Shown: in pieces, positions 18,201 through 27,922 of the stretch | Layout: the number at the start of each line of letters is the position of its first letter | Numbering within the stretch: position 1 is the first letter of the stretch | Source of the DNA: Pasteurellaceae bacterium | Lineage (GTDB): Bacteria > Pseudomonadota > Gammaproteobacteria > Enterobacterales > Pasteurellaceae | NCBI GenBank assembly: GCA_030527795.1 | Contig: JAUNAB010000011.1 | Span: 1 to 64,000 of the forward strand | Direction of reading: 5' to 3' | DNA: 64,000 nt | Notes under the pieces: model-generated | The model's input: the letters and a program-made list of their open reading frames with translations, nothing else | Told to the model about the DNA's origin: nothing | Database searches by the model: none | Program-made: the position numbers and the translations under genes

Positions 18201-19149
18201 ATTGCGTGCAATTTGGGCGGAATTAACGCACCAAATGCAACGTTTGCGTGATAATCCTGAATGTGCGGATCAAGAATTTAACGCCAAACAAAACCCACAA
18301 GATAAAGGGCTATCCGCACAATTAAGCTACGATGTACATAATGATATCGCAGCACCTTATATTGCCACAGGAAAACGTCCACGCGTGGCGATTTTACGCG
18401 AACAGGGCGTCAATAGCCATTATGAAATGGCAGCAGCATTTGATCGAGCAGGATTTGAAGCGATTGACGTTCATATGAGCGATTTGCAAGCACAACGCAG
18501 AAATCTGCAAGATTTCAATGCATTAGTGGCTTGTGGTGGGTTCTCATACGGCGATGTACTCGGTGCAGGTGGCGGTTGGGCGAAATCTATTCTCTTTAAT
18601 AGCCAATTACGCGACCAATTTAGCGAATTCTTCGCCAATCCAAATACGCTCGCACTCGGCGTGTGCAATGGTTGTCAAATGTTATCTAACCTTACTGACA
18701 TTATTCCAGGCACCGAAAACTGGGCTCGTTTCGTACGCAACAAATCAGAGCGTTTTGAAGCACGAGTAGCATTGGTGAAAATCAATCAAACCGCATCTCA
18801 TTGGTTTAACGGGATGGCAGGCTCGTATATGCCGATCGCAGTCAGCCACGGCGAAGGGCGTGTTGAATTTAAATCCGATGCACAATTAGCCAATTTACAC
18901 GCACAACATTTAGTGATCGCCCAATATGTGAATAATGATTTACAGGTTACCGAGCAATACCCCGCGAATCCAAATGGCTCCGTTGATGGCATTACTGCAT
19001 TAACCAACGTTGACGGACGCGTAGCGATTATGATGCCACACCCTGAACGTGTGTTCAGAACTGTCAGCAACTCGTGGCACCCTGAGAATTGGGGCGAAGA
19101 CGGGGCGTGGATGCGTCTATTCCGCAACGCTCGTGTTACCCTAGGCTAA
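15256..19149 (+). CDS. purL: Phosphoribosylformylglycinamidine synthase
   Basis: A 1297-residue single-chain PurL that makes FGAM from FGAR, ATP and glutamine, step four of purine synthesis. It begins [19 protein letters not shown] like E. coli PurL. The ATP-binding halves carry '[20 protein letters not shown]' and '[11 protein letters not shown]'. The C-terminal glutaminase domain has the Cys of 'GVCNGCQML', 'HGEGR' and 'HPERVFR'. I chose ATG 15256, nine bases after 'aagg'; earlier ATGs lack spacing. The last ~75 bp and the terminator are repeated immediately downstream. No PurR site was identified. Confidence 0.96.
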   Translation: MFQLFRGSPALSDFRLAQLTQRFQQANLPIKSCYAEYLHFADLNAKLSEVETQELVQLLHYGPTLTQHEPVGECFIIIPRIGTISSWSSKATDIAHNCGLNKVQRLERGLAYYFTFTRPLTENEQNQLVSHLYDRMMESVIRSPEQAQQLFEQQEPTPFTTVDILSGGRQALEQANSTLGLALAEDEIDYLVENFRKLARNPHDIELYMFAQANSEHCRHKIFNADWVIDGEKQEKSLFKMIKNTFEQTPNYVLSAYKDNAAVMEGSTVGRFFPDQDGQYRYHNEDAHILMKVETHNHPTAISPFPGAATGSGGEIRDEGATGRGAKPKTGLVGFSVSNLCIPNFTQPWENPLSKPSRIASALEIMLEGPLGGAAFNNEFGRPALLGYFRTYEEKVNSFGGEEVRGYHKPIMLAGGIGNIRAEHVKKGDIPVGAKLIVLGGPAMNIGLGGGAASSMASGKSKENLDFASVQRDNPEMERRCQEVIDRCWQLGDRNPIAFIHDVGAGGLSNAMPELVHDGGRGGKFELRNILCDERGMSPLEIWCNESQERYVLAVAPENLATFEELCRRERAPYAVIGTATEELQLTLHDDYFHNNPIDLPMNVLLGKTPKMTRDVQSTQIKHTPLAPQQIDLKEALQRVLRLPVVAEKTFLITIGDRSVTGMVARDQMVGPWQIPVSDVAVTTASLDSYHGEAMSMGERAPVALLDFAASARLAVAESLTNIAATNIGDIQRIKLSANWMSAAGHPGEDAGLYQAVKAVGEELCPQLGLTIPVGKDSMSMKTTWCENGEQQSVTSPLSLVISAFARVEDVRKTVTPQLRTDKGDSRLLLIDLGAGQNRLGASALAQVYKQLGDKPADVVDTHSLKNFFNAMQDLVQQQKLLAYHDRSDGGLIVTLAEMVFAGHCGVAIDIQPLGNDDLAVLFNEELGTVIQVPTADLDSVQAVLQHYQLQELTHDIGTITQKDCIEIKRGDKVVLSEKRSELRAIWAELTHQMQRLRDNPECADQEFNAKQNPQDKGLSAQLSYDVHNDIAAPYIATGKRPRVAILREQGVNSHYEMAAAFDRAGFEAIDVHMSDLQAQRRNLQDFNALVACGGFSYGDVLGAGGGWAKSILFNSQLRDQFSEFFANPNTLALGVCNGCQMLSNLTDIIPGTENWARFVRNKSERFEARVALVKINQTASHWFNGMAGSYMPIAVSHGEGRVEFKSDAQLANLHAQHLVIAQYVNNDLQVTEQYPANPNGSVDGITALTNVDGRVAIMMPHPERVFRTVSNSWHPENWGEDGAWMRLFRNARVTLG

Positions 19150-19362
19150 AAACAAAACCGCGGTCAAAAATTCAACGGTTTTTTTGACTGCGGTTTTAAC
19201 CCTTATTAAACATCCGCTATTAAAAACCGTCAGCAACTCGTATCATCCTAAAAATTGGAGCAAAAACAGGACGTGAATGCGTCTATTCCGCAACGCTCGT
19301 GTTGCCCTAGGCTAAAACAGAACCGCGGTCAAAAATTCAGCCGTTTTTTTGACCGCGGTTTT
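19063..19362. repeat. Tandem duplication of the purL 3' end plus hairpin (decayed)
   Basis: The stretch 19063-19196 (end of purL, stop codon and motif hairpin) is repeated at about 19229-19362, offset 165-166 bp. The copy of the last 35 coding bases is almost exact ('atgcgtctattccgcaacgc' in both), while the part before it has diverged. Between the hairpin and the second copy is a short stretch resembling the 3' end of queE. The repeated frame has no start and is not a gene. Confidence 0.8.
19152..19197. terminator. Motif-pair hairpin, first copy
   Basis: ACCGCGGT at 19157-19164 faces a slightly changed partner (GACTGCGGT, near 19186-19194). It follows the purL stop by 8 bp and is flanked by U-tracts. 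The right arm carries one change in the core. Confidence 0.75.
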
Positions 19363-19364
19363 AC
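19317..19364. terminator. Motif-pair hairpin, second copy, between purL and queE
   Basis: ACCGCGGT at 19322-19329 and 19352-19359, 30 bp apart, inverted, A-rich flanks inward. It ends directly at the queE stop codon, so it serves as terminator for the leftward que operon and as back-up for purL. Confidence 0.8.
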
Positions 19365-19976
19365 CTATTCAATCCCCATGAGCTTATGCGTTTGTAAACT
19401 CAGTTGCCATTTAGGGCGGTTCTCTCGTTGGTTGAGTTGCCCGATTTGGCGGATAGTATCTAGCAAATTCATCTCGCCATTTTGCTCACAGGGCGATAAA
19501 TAATAATGCTCTGCTTGAATTTGGCTTTCAATTTGTGTGCAAAAGTCTTGCACATCGCCATCTGCCACAATACGGACTTCATTGGCGAAAGGAATGCAAC
19601 GTTGCAAATATTTCGCTTGATACAGCCGTTTTGGGCTAGCGGCAATATAGTCAATTTGTGCGGGAATGGGCTTTAACCCATTGGTTTCAATCGCTAAAAA
19701 ATAGCCTAGCTTTTTTAATTGGTCGAGTAATATTTCAATTTTTGGCACAATGGTTGGTTCACCGCCAGTGATAATCGCATTCTTTGCAGTAAATGTCTGC
19801 ACTTTCTCCAAAATAGCCTCTAATGACCAAGATTCAAACTGATTATAGGGCGTGTCGCACCAAGGGCAAGTTAGATTACATTTGCCAAAACGAATAAAAA
19901 TACTCGGCATTCCTGTATTAAAGCCTTCGCCCTGCAAGCTTTCAAAAATTTCAACAATATTATAAAACTGAGTCAT
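19365..19976 (-). CDS. queE: 7-carboxy-7-deazaguanine synthase
   Basis: A 203-residue radical SAM enzyme that converts carboxytetrahydropterin to 7-carboxy-7-deazaguanine in queuosine biosynthesis. The iron-sulfur ligands are the three Cys in 'FGKCNLTCPWCDTPYNQF', preceded by the QueE signature 'SLQGEGFNTGMPSIFIRFG'. The start ATG at 19976 gives MTQFYNIVEIF; a longer reading has no family match. The 14 bp between queD stop and this start consist almost only of the ACCGCGGATCAAAA motif variant, leaving no normal ribosome binding site. It is the last gene of queC-queD-queE. Confidence 0.94.
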   Translation of the reverse strand: MTQFYNIVEIFESLQGEGFNTGMPSIFIRFGKCNLTCPWCDTPYNQFESWSLEAILEKVQTFTAKNAIITGGEPTIVPKIEILLDQLKKLGYFLAIETNGLKPIPAQIDYIAASPKRLYQAKYLQRCIPFANEVRIVADGDVQDFCTQIESQIQAEHYYLSPCEQNGEMNLLDTIRQIGQLNQRENRPKWQLSLQTHKLMGIE

Positions 19977-19977
19977 T

Positions 19978-19992
19978 TTTGATCCGCGGTTT
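19978..19992. repeat. ACCGCGGATCAAAA motif variant in the queD-queE gap
   Basis: Read leftward: AACCGCGGATCAAAA directly before the queE ATG. This is the second form of the dispersed motif, with an extra A between GG and TC. It occupies the place where a ribosome binding site is expected. Confidence 0.75.
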
Positions 19993-20419
19993 AGGGGCGA
20001 TATTCGCAAAATGAGGTTGGGGTTTCCCATAGCCGAACGGCAGAAAGGGAAAGATTTTCCTGTTCTTTCAATACATTAAATATAAAACGTGCAATTTCTT
20101 CCGCGGTGGTACGTGTTGGCATAGCAAAGGTTTTAGAATGTAATTCTTGCAGTAAATTCGCAATTTTACATTCACGCGGACTGGTTTCGTCATAGATGAA
20201 TGCGTGATCCATTGGGTCTAAAATCGCCCGTTTGACAATAGTCTTTAAATCACTAAAATCAATGATCATCCCTTTTTTAGCCCCCGAAGGATTTAAATCC
20301 TGACCGCAAATTTCCACTTGCAACTTGTATGTATGCCCGTGCAAATTCTGGCATTTACCATCGTGTCCGTCTAAAATATGTGCCATATCAAAGCTAAATT
20401 CTTTGGAGACTTTAAACAT
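19991..20419 (-). CDS. queD: 6-carboxytetrahydropterin synthase
   Basis: A 142-residue QueD of the PTPS fold that makes 6-carboxy-5,6,7,8-tetrahydropterin from dihydroneopterin triphosphate. Zinc ligands are the His residues of '[24 protein letters not shown]'-region (His in 'DMAHIL' and both in 'LHGHT'), with the catalytic Cys in 'GKCQNL'. 'DFSDLK' and 'DHAFIYDE' are also conserved. The start ATG at 20419 overlaps the queC stop by 8 bp. It is the middle gene of the preQ1-controlled operon. Confidence 0.94.
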   Translation of the reverse strand: MFKVSKEFSFDMAHILDGHDGKCQNLHGHTYKLQVEICGQDLNPSGAKKGMIIDFSDLKTIVKRAILDPMDHAFIYDETSPRECKIANLLQELHSKTFAMPTRTTAEEIARFIFNVLKEQENLSLSAVRLWETPTSFCEYRP

Positions 20420-21092
20420 TGCCCGCCGCCTTTTGTTGTAAATATTCACTTAAACCCTTCTCACGCAAAAGACAACTTGGGCAAGTGCCACAACCGCCTT
20501 CAACGCCGAGATAGCACGTGTGCGTATGCTCACGCACATAATCCAATGCGCCCAGTTCATCGGCTAACTGCCACGTCTGTGCTTTAGTTAAATACATCAA
20601 TGGAGTGCGAATATTAAATTGATAATCCATTGCTAAATTAAGCGTAACATTCATTGATTTAATGAAAACATCACGACAATCAGGATAACCGCTAAAATCC
20701 GTTTCACAGACGCCCGTAATAATATCCGTGATCTTCTGCCCTTTGGCATAGATTGCAGCATACAGTAAAAATAACGCATTACGTCCATCAACAAAAGTGT
20801 TCGGCATCCCGTTTTCGTTTTGCTTAATGGCAACATCGCTCATCATCGCATTATGGGTAATGGCTTTGATAATGGACGTGTCAATCAAGGTTTGTTTCAC
20901 GCCAAGATCATTGGCAATCCAACGTGCTTTTTCCAATTCAATGGCGTGGCGTTGTCCATATTGAAAGGTAATAACTTCAACATTATCAAGACCATAATCA
21001 GCGATGGCTTGTAAAAGACAGGTAGTGGAATCTTGTCCACCAGAAAAAATCACCAACGCTTTGCGTTGCTGATGGGGGTTAAATACATTCAT
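20412..21092 (-). CDS. queC: 7-cyano-7-deazaguanine (preQ0) synthase
   Basis: A 226-residue ATP-dependent enzyme that turns 7-carboxy-7-deazaguanine into preQ0 with ammonia. The PP-loop '[11 protein letters not shown]' is near residue 16, and the zinc site is in the C-terminal Cys cluster '[18 protein letters not shown]'. It is the first gene of the queC-queD-queE operon, matching H. influenzae HI1191-HI1189. A preQ1-I riboswitch motif directly precedes it and includes its ribosome binding site. Confidence 0.95.
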   Translation of the reverse strand: MNVFNPHQQRKALVIFSGGQDSTTCLLQAIADYGLDNVEVITFQYGQRHAIELEKARWIANDLGVKQTLIDTSIIKAITHNAMMSDVAIKQNENGMPNTFVDGRNALFLLYAAIYAKGQKITDIITGVCETDFSGYPDCRDVFIKSMNVTLNLAMDYQFNIRTPLMYLTKAQTWQLADELGALDYVREHTHTCYLGVEGGCGTCPSCLLREKGLSEYLQQKAAGNV

Positions 21093-21095
21093 AAA

Positions 21096-21136
21096 AGACC
21101 TTAGTTTTTTTGCGTGGGAGTTTGCGAACCACGATA
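21096..21136 (-). promoter_or_regulatory. PreQ1-I riboswitch before queC
   Basis: Read leftward, CGTGG (P1, 5') is followed by loop TTCGCAAACT, then CCCACG closing P1, an A7 stretch and ACTAAGG. This is the class I preQ1 aptamer pattern: a short stem, a loop that pairs with CUAA, and an A-rich L3. The AAGG at its 3' end is the queC ribosome binding site, so preQ1 binding would hide it and shut the operon at translation. Confidence 0.85.
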
Positions 21137-21141
21137 GTTAA

Positions 21142-22209
21142 TTAAATTTGTTTATTTTCAGTCTTGCTTAATAGCGTATATAAAGATTCCATATGTTGTT
21201 TCATACTTGGATCATAAGCTAAAGCAGATTGGATATTTTCAATTTTATGTTTGTTTTGTTTTTTTAGATTTACTGCTTTGTTAATTGCATCATGAAGAGA
21301 ATCATAGTTATTTCTATCAAAGAAAAATCCGGATTCATTGTTTAACACTTCACAGCATGCCATATTCTTTGCCAATACTACTTTGGTCCCACAAAGAATT
21401 GACTCAATACCAACCAACCCAAAGGGTTCATATAATGATGCCATAATCGTATAATCAACTGCTCTATATAATTCAGGCATATTTTTACAATATCCAAGCT
21501 CTAATACATTTTTTATTGGATGTGGTAAAGGAGCTCCAACGACGGCTAATTTTATGGGTAAATCAGTTTTAGAAAAAAATTCAGCAAGAAGGTTTAAGCC
21601 TTTTCTTGTATGACCAGTAGATGGAAATAAGAAAATAGTTTCTTCTTCTGATATAGTATAACGATGGCGAATATTAGCTATATTCCCTGAAGGGGTAAAG
21701 ACTGAATTATCAATAGGAGGATAAATCACTTGGATTTTATTTTCATCTATATGATAAAGATCTTTTATTTCAGATTTCATTAATTCAGAATGAGCAACAA
21801 TTAACTTCGCACTAGAGTAGTTACTATAATTTCGCTTGATTATTAAATTATCTATTAAACTTGGTTTTTTCCCCATATTTTTAAGGAAACCTAAATGGGT
21901 TCCTCCGCAAATCAATAAATCAGCATGATCAGATTGATGACATGAAATTAGGTACTCATTTGATTTTCGTTGTTTTTGTAATTGATAAGTAAATAAAAAA
22001 GCGCGTAATTTTTTAGGAATAAATTTTTGATTAATTAATTTTGGAATAACTAGGTTTATTTCAGGTAAATTTTTATCAAAAGAAGTGGAATAAATGATAG
22101 GAACAATATTATCATTATGTAATTGTCTAACTAGGTATAATACATAACTTTCCATACCACCACTTTTTGCAAAGCGGTTTACACTAATAGAAATGGTTTT
22201 ATTTATCAT
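21142..22209 (-). CDS. GT4-family glycosyltransferase (GT-B fold), probably surface polysaccharide
   Basis: A 355-residue group 1 glycosyltransferase. The N-terminal 'SVNRFAKSGGMESYVLYLV' is an acceptor-side loop; the C-terminal donor-binding half has 'RKGLNLLAEFF' and the EX7E-like 'SLYEPFGLVGIESILCGTKV'. It uses a nucleotide sugar, probably for lipooligosaccharide. No membrane helix is present. The start is ATG 22209 (a TTG lies two codons upstream). The gene is visibly more AT-rich than its neighbours, has no copy of the dispersed motif, and separates gapA from queC, suggesting acquisition by transfer. Confidence 0.82.
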   Translation of the reverse strand: MINKTISISVNRFAKSGGMESYVLYLVRQLHNDNIVPIIYSTSFDKNLPEINLVIPKLINQKFIPKKLRAFLFTYQLQKQRKSNEYLISCHQSDHADLLICGGTHLGFLKNMGKKPSLIDNLIIKRNYSNYSSAKLIVAHSELMKSEIKDLYHIDENKIQVIYPPIDNSVFTPSGNIANIRHRYTISEEETIFLFPSTGHTRKGLNLLAEFFSKTDLPIKLAVVGAPLPHPIKNVLELGYCKNMPELYRAVDYTIMASLYEPFGLVGIESILCGTKVVLAKNMACCEVLNNESGFFFDRNNYDSLHDAINKAVNLKKQNKHKIENIQSALAYDPSMKQHMESLYTLLSKTENKQI

Positions 22210-22244
22210 TGCCAATTTACTTTAATTAGTAGCGTTATTCATAA

Positions 22245-22281
22245 TAAAAAGCTGCACGCATATAAATATGTGTGCAGCCTT
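22245..22281 (-). terminator. Intrinsic terminator of gapA
   Basis: GCTGCACGCATAT and ATGTGTGCAGC regions (22251-22278) form a long stem, followed leftward by TTTTTATTATG. It ends gapA and separates it from the glycosyltransferase gene. Confidence 0.85.
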
Positions 22282-22295
22282 ATTCATTGCAATAA

Positions 22296-23324
<1,029 letters not shown>

Positions 23325-23475
23325 CTACTTTTTAAGTTAAACAAAAATTATCTCAGTTCGCGACTGTCTTTGCATTTAAGCATTGTAATGACGACCTTGA
23401 ATAAAACAAATTATAACATATTTCAAATCAGTGCGAAATGAAGACTGTTTCGCTAACTATATCAGATAATGCTTT

Positions 23476-23491
23476 TGTGATCTATGTCAAA
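23476..23491 (-). promoter_or_regulatory. CRP-like binding site upstream of gapA
   Basis: TGTGAtctatgTCAAA at 23476-23491 resembles the CRP consensus TGTGA-N6-TCACA, including the TCTATGTCA middle. The right half has one weak base. No promoter hexamers could be assigned with certainty in 23316-23597. Confidence 0.45.
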
Positions 23492-23543
23492 ATTGTTTTT
23501 TCTTAAACAACTTATCAATGCGACCGCATTAAAAACAACGCGA

Positions 23544-23560
23544 TTTTGATCCGCGGTTTT
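23544..23560. repeat. Single TTTTGATCCGCGGTTTT motif variant
   Basis: An unpaired copy of the ACCGCGGATCAAAA variant between lnt (23598) and gapA (23315). Confidence 0.7.
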
Positions 23561-23597
23561 CGCCCGTTTTAAGCCATTAACGATAGATTCTCGCCTG

Positions 23598-25130
23598 TTA
23601 AGCAATCCGCATTTTACGCTTTATTAATGCACCAATAATGTGGAAAAATCCTAATAAAAACGATAACGCATATAAGGGTTTATCACCCAATACGGCATAA
23701 GGTGTTTTTCCTTCCGTAGGGATCATTTTTTGCGTCAAGGTGGTTTGCTCAAATTGCGGTGCTTGTGCAATCAGATTGCCTTGTGCATCAATAAATGCGG
23801 TAATGCCTGTATTCGTTGCACGCAATACGGGTCTGCCCAGTTCTAACGCCCGCATTCTTGCCATTTGTAGATGTTGCCAAGGTCCGATGCTATCACCAAA
23901 CCACGCATCATTTGAAATGGTGAGAATAAAATCGGTTTTAGGTTGCCAATTTTGTTGTAAGCGTGAACCTAAAATGATTTCGTAACAAATCGCTGGCGTA
24001 AAATATCGTCCTTTAATTTGCAATGATGGCTGAATAAATTCGCCACTTTGAAATGCAGACATTGGCAAATTAAACACCGATCCCAATGGTCGCAAAAGGC
24101 TTTCCAATGGCACATATTCGCCAAATGGCACTAAGTGCTGTTTGTTATAGCGTTGGGCTTTCTGTGGATCATATTGGGTCTCTTGCTCACTGACCACCGT
24201 AATGGAATTAAACAGTTTTTCTTGCGTTGGCTCTTGATAAACCGTGCCAATAATCACGTTGCTATGCTGTGAATTAACCGCGGTCTGTAATGCTTGAAAA
24301 AAGGGTTGCAACTGATTTTCCAGTGCAGGCAACGCACTTTCGGGCAAAATAATCACATCGCTATCGGCTAAATGCTGACTAATTAGCTGCTGATAAATCG
24401 CTAAGGTGTGATATAAATAATTGGGATCCCATTTCAGGTTTTGTTCAATATTTCCTTGTGTCAAGGTAATCGTTAACGCTCGCTCATCATTATTTCTGAC
24501 ATAACTTTTTTGCGATGAATAAGCCGCAAGCCCAACGACAACTACCAATAAACCGCAATGCATTAACGCAATGCGTGGCTGTTTCGGCACACAAATTCCC
24601 GTGCGAACTAAACTAACCAATGCCGCACTCACCCACATCGTAAAGAAAGTCAGCCCTGTTACGCCAAAGATCGGTGCGATGCCTTTAAATGGGCTATCAA
24701 TTTGCGTATAACCAAATTGTAACCACGGAAATCCCGTAAAGATCCAACCACGTAAAAACTCGGTTAATGTCCACAAGATAGGGAACAGCACTACACTCTT
24801 TATCTTAAACCGTTGAATACAATAAGCAAAAAGCAAAGGATATAACGCTAAATAGGCAGCAAGTAAAAGGACTAATAAGTAGCTCACGATTAATGGTGCA
24901 TCGCCAAATTGGTGAATACTCACATGCAGCCAACTTACACCAAAACTAAAAAAACTCAGCCCCCATAAAAACGCACTGCCTAAAGCACGACGTTGGTTAG
25001 TTTGTTGACTTATCCCAACTAAACCAAATAACGAAACATAAGCAAGATACCATTGATCAAACGGTGAAAAGGCAAAGACACCCACTGCACCACTAAGTAG
25101 AGCAATAAGATAGGATAGATATTTATTCAT
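23598..25130 (-). CDS. lnt: Apolipoprotein N-acyltransferase
   Basis: A 510-residue inner-membrane enzyme that adds the third acyl chain to lipoproteins, needed for Lol sorting. The first ~215 residues form several membrane helices ('FPWLQFGYTQ' is conserved), followed by a periplasmic nitrilase domain with the catalytic Glu ('ILPESALPAL'), Lys ('YNKQHLVPFGEYVP') and Cys ('PAICYEIILG'), then a last membrane helix before the basic end 'IKRKMRIA'. Length matches E. coli Lnt (512). One motif copy lies within the gene, encoding 'TAV'. Confidence 0.96.
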   Translation of the reverse strand: MNKYLSYLIALLSGAVGVFAFSPFDQWYLAYVSLFGLVGISQQTNQRRALGSAFLWGLSFFSFGVSWLHVSIHQFGDAPLIVSYLLVLLLAAYLALYPLLFAYCIQRFKIKSVVLFPILWTLTEFLRGWIFTGFPWLQFGYTQIDSPFKGIAPIFGVTGLTFFTMWVSAALVSLVRTGICVPKQPRIALMHCGLLVVVVGLAAYSSQKSYVRNNDERALTITLTQGNIEQNLKWDPNYLYHTLAIYQQLISQHLADSDVIILPESALPALENQLQPFFQALQTAVNSQHSNVIIGTVYQEPTQEKLFNSITVVSEQETQYDPQKAQRYNKQHLVPFGEYVPLESLLRPLGSVFNLPMSAFQSGEFIQPSLQIKGRYFTPAICYEIILGSRLQQNWQPKTDFILTISNDAWFGDSIGPWQHLQMARMRALELGRPVLRATNTGITAFIDAQGNLIAQAPQFEQTTLTQKMIPTEGKTPYAVLGDKPLYALSFLLGFFHIIGALIKRKMRIA

Positions 25131-25186
25131 AACTCATTTTTGCTGTTTTTGATTTAGCGATTATATCGAATTTTAACGGACTATTG

Positions 25187-25231
25187 TAAAACTGCGGTCA
25201 AAAAACACTTGAATTTTTGACCGCGGTTTAA
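25187..25231 (-). terminator. Motif-pair hairpin between rseC and lnt
   Basis: A decayed left arm ACTGCGGTCAAAAA (near 25191) faces ACCGCGGT at 25220-25227, about 29 bp apart. It directly follows the rseC stop and separates the sigma-E operon from lnt on the same strand. Confidence 0.75.
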
Positions 25232-25232
25232 G

Positions 25233-25664
25233 CTATAAAGCACGCAACAATATTGGGCGATACGCATATTTATGGCGATATTTTTTAATGTAAGTATGCA
25301 CTCCCCAATAAGAAAGTGCCGTACATAGCACAATAAACAACGCACTCAGCCATTCTGCATTGAAGCAACTGGCACTAATCAAGGTTGCCAATAAAAGCAC
25401 GCACAATGGCAAAGCATAGAGCAGCAACATTGAGTGCAATAACGCACGTTCGGACAAACCAATTTCAACCCATTGCCCCACGTTTAATGCTGTAATGGTT
25501 GGGATCTCAAAAATATATTCCCCCCGTTCTCCCGTTAATTCCGATAACGCGGCGGTACCACATCTATTTTGAGCCGCACAACTACCGCAGGCACTTTTTG
25601 CTTGGCATTTAACGGTTGCCACACCATTTTGATAAGCGACTACAATTGCCGATTCTGTGATCAT
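25233..25664 (-). CDS. rseC: Sigma-E positive regulator RseC (SoxR reducing system)
   Basis: A 143-residue inner-membrane protein. The N-terminal Cys cluster ('CQAKSACGSCAAQNRCG') and two adjacent membrane helices around residues 75-115 ('LLLYALPLCVLLLATLISA', 'LSALFIVLCTALSYWGV') define RseC. In E. coli it modulates sigma-E and SoxR reduction. The ATG at 25664 is preceded by AGGATGG overlapping the rseB stop; an ATG three codons earlier is possible. It is the fourth gene of rpoE-rseA-rseB-rseC (HI0628-HI0631 order). Confidence 0.9.
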   Translation of the reverse strand: MITESAIVVAYQNGVATVKCQAKSACGSCAAQNRCGTAALSELTGERGEYIFEIPTITALNVGQWVEIGLSERALLHSMLLLYALPLCVLLLATLISASCFNAEWLSALFIVLCTALSYWGVHTYIKKYRHKYAYRPILLRAL

Positions 25665-25674
25665 CTTGCCCATC

Positions 25675-26643
25675 CTATTGATTAAACTGGATATTTTGCA
25701 CAATGCGTTTCGCTGTACTGGTCGGAATCTGACCGATAATCGTCAGTTCTTTCTCGCCACGATTTTCATTATAAATAATGTTAGCCCCTTGTTTCCATAA
25801 ATTATCTTGCTCATTAGGGAAAAGTTTATTTGCTACATACACCGTAAAAGAAAATAAACCGTCGCTATATAACTGGCTAGTTACCGTATCTTGCCCATTT
25901 TCCTCATTATTTGAATTTTGATTGATTAATTTAAATCCTTGTGGCAACCAATTCGTATGCCAATCTGTTGTTGCCTTTTCTGTTTGAGCATTTTTATTCG
26001 TCAATAATGGTGGAAAATGCATCGCATTAAGATAATCACTCAACGCTTTAAATCCATCTCCCACATATAAATTCACGACACGAAATTGTTCTAACTGATT
26101 GCCTTCGTGATCAAGCATATCACAACGTAGCAACAGATGGTTTTCCGCGTCAATAAATGCCAAAAACTGATAACGAAAGTCATCTTTGGGTTTAATATTG
26201 ATTAATTGAACAGGACGATCGGCAATCCTACCGCGACCTTTATCAATAAAATCATAATAATTGGCTAATTGGTTAAAATCCGCGTGCATCACACTCGGAA
26301 GATTATCAATAATATGACTTGAATTGATGGTAAAAGGTTGGCTATTTTGTTGAAAATAACTAATTAGATTATCACGTTGGACAATTTCTTGCTTGCTATC
26401 ATCAAGGGTATCAAGTAACGCATAAGTGCGTTTTTGGATATTCAAATGGCGATAACGAAAGGAATCCAAATCAAGCGGACTTGCCTGCACATAAATAAGT
26501 TCGTAGTTCAGATTATCACTCGCTTTCGTCATATTCTCTAAGAGTTGTTTCGGGGTTAAAGGCGCCGAATTTTCTACGGCAAAAACAGGAAAAACAAAGA
26601 AAAAGCAAAAAACCGCGGTCAAAAAAGAAGATATTTTTCGCAT
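25675..26643 (-). CDS. rseB: Periplasmic sigma-E regulator RseB (MucB)
   Basis: A 322-residue MucB/RseB protein that binds the periplasmic part of RseA and delays its cleavage; it senses mislocalised lipopolysaccharide. A signal peptide is at residues 1-22 ('FLTAVFCFFFVFPVFAVE'), then a LolA-like domain and a smaller C-terminal domain. The start ATG 26643 gives MRKISSFLT. A motif copy (ACCGCGGT at 26612-26619) lies inside the signal peptide and encodes 'TAV'. Confidence 0.92.
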   Translation of the reverse strand: MRKISSFLTAVFCFFFVFPVFAVENSAPLTPKQLLENMTKASDNLNYELIYVQASPLDLDSFRYRHLNIQKRTYALLDTLDDSKQEIVQRDNLISYFQQNSQPFTINSSHIIDNLPSVMHADFNQLANYYDFIDKGRGRIADRPVQLINIKPKDDFRYQFLAFIDAENHLLLRCDMLDHEGNQLEQFRVVNLYVGDGFKALSDYLNAMHFPPLLTNKNAQTEKATTDWHTNWLPQGFKLINQNSNNEENGQDTVTSQLYSDGLFSFTVYVANKLFPNEQDNLWKQGANIIYNENRGEKELTIIGQIPTSTAKRIVQNIQFNQ

Positions 26644-26714
26644 AATGTGAGATCTTGAGTTAAATAAATTCACCACCGAAACGGTGGTGAATAAAAATTT
26701 CTAAACGCATCTAA

Positions 26715-27266
26715 TTATTTTGCATTGTCTGCGTAAATACGACGCTGAAGTTCATAATTTTGTAACATTGCACTAATACGGCGATTTTTTTGCTCTAACT
26801 GCTCGCTCGTCGCCACATCTTTAGTCGGGGCATTATAGCTCACTTCTTGCACATTGCTATTAAATGGCATTGTTTGCAACACAGGATTGTCAACCTGATT
26901 ATGTTCGGTTTTACCACCATTAAAGCTTTGAACGCCAAGAACAGCCACTAAACAAACGCCAGCTGCCACCGCAACTTGTACCATTGGCGCAAACATACCA
27001 CGCAATTTTTGCATAAATGGTAATTGTTCCACTTGCTCTGGTTCAGGTTGAGATACTTGTAACGCAGGCTCCGCTTCAATGAGCATTTCCATTTTCGCAC
27101 TGAAGTCTGCGTTAAGCATCACATCACTTTCTTCCCGCATAACGCTACGGATAATGTGATAGCTATTCCAACTTTGTTGTAGATTCGCATCTTGACATAA
27201 TTGTGCAGTGAATTCGTTACTTACCTGCTCACCATCAATATATGCTGAAAGTAACTCTTTTTGCAT
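26715..27266 (-). CDS. rseA: Anti-sigma-E factor RseA
   Basis: A 183-residue single-pass membrane anti-sigma factor. The N-terminal cytoplasmic part ('MQKELLSAYIDGEQVSNEF') binds RpoE, a membrane helix lies around residues 95-115 ('VAVAAGVCLVAVLGVQSF'), and the rest is periplasmic. Cleavage by DegS and RseP releases sigma-E under envelope stress. The gene follows rpoE by 24 bp on the same strand. Confidence 0.93.
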   Translation of the reverse strand: MQKELLSAYIDGEQVSNEFTAQLCQDANLQQSWNSYHIIRSVMREESDVMLNADFSAKMEMLIEAEPALQVSQPEPEQVEQLPFMQKLRGMFAPMVQVAVAAGVCLVAVLGVQSFNGGKTEHNQVDNPVLQTMPFNSNVQEVSYNAPTKDVATSEQLEQKNRRISAMLQNYELQRRIYADNAK

Positions 27267-27290
27267 TTTTTGTACCCCAGTTTGTGTATT

Positions 27291-27866
27291 CTAACGTTGA
27301 ATAAGTGGATTAATTTTATTTTCAATAATTTCACGCGCACGGAAAATTCTTGAACGTACAGTACCGACAGGACAAGCCATAATGTCAGCAATTTCTTCGT
27401 AACTTAATCCTTCGATTTCACGTAAGGTTATCGCTGTCTTTAATTCTTCTTGTAAACTATTAATCGTTTCAAAAACAATTTTCTTTAATTCAGCTGACAA
27501 CATTAAGTTTTCGGGAGTTTCCACATCCCGTAATTGACTACCCGAATCATAAGACTCCGCATCTTCCGCCAAAATATCTTCATTTGGAGGGCGTCGCCCT
27601 TGGGCAGTTAAATAATTTTTTGCCGTATTAACGGCTATACGATAAAGCCAAGTATAAAAAGCACTTTCACCACGAAATGAATCCAATGAGCGATACGCTT
27701 TAATAAAGGACTCTTGTACCACATCAGGAATGTCGTTACGTGGAACATATCGCGTTAATAATCCAGCAACTTTATTTTGATAACGCGTTACCAATAAATT
27801 AAAGGCTTTTTTATCTCCTTGCTGTACTCTTTCTACCAAAGCCTGATCTGTTAGCTGTTCAGCCAT
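27291..27866 (-). CDS. rpoE: Envelope-stress sigma factor sigma-E
   Basis: A 191-residue ECF sigma factor. Region 2 contains 'DVVQESFIKAYRSLDSFRGE' and 'FYTWLYRIAVNTAKNYL'; region 4 has the helix-turn-helix 'GLSYEEIADIMACPVGTVRS'. The start ATG 27866 is chosen because 'aggagtgct' precedes it; an ATG five codons upstream is weaker. A sigma-E-type promoter sits 57 bp upstream, so the operon is autoregulated. It heads rpoE-rseA-rseB-rseC. Confidence 0.96.
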   Translation of the reverse strand: MAEQLTDQALVERVQQGDKKAFNLLVTRYQNKVAGLLTRYVPRNDIPDVVQESFIKAYRSLDSFRGESAFYTWLYRIAVNTAKNYLTAQGRRPPNEDILAEDAESYDSGSQLRDVETPENLMLSAELKKIVFETINSLQEELKTAITLREIEGLSYEEIADIMACPVGTVRSRIFRAREIIENKINPLIQR

Positions 27867-27922
27867 AGCACTCCTATTCAAACAAGCTCTAAAAATAAGT
27901 AAGACAGCAAGCCTTGCATATC

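Noticed and set aside
19229..19315. Second end of purL read as a small gene
   Set aside because: It has no start, contains changes that break the reading relative to purL, and is explained by the tandem duplication.
26643..26676. Longer rseB start
   Set aside because: The additional 11 residues would place charged sequence before a normal signal peptide; the start at 26643 fits the family.
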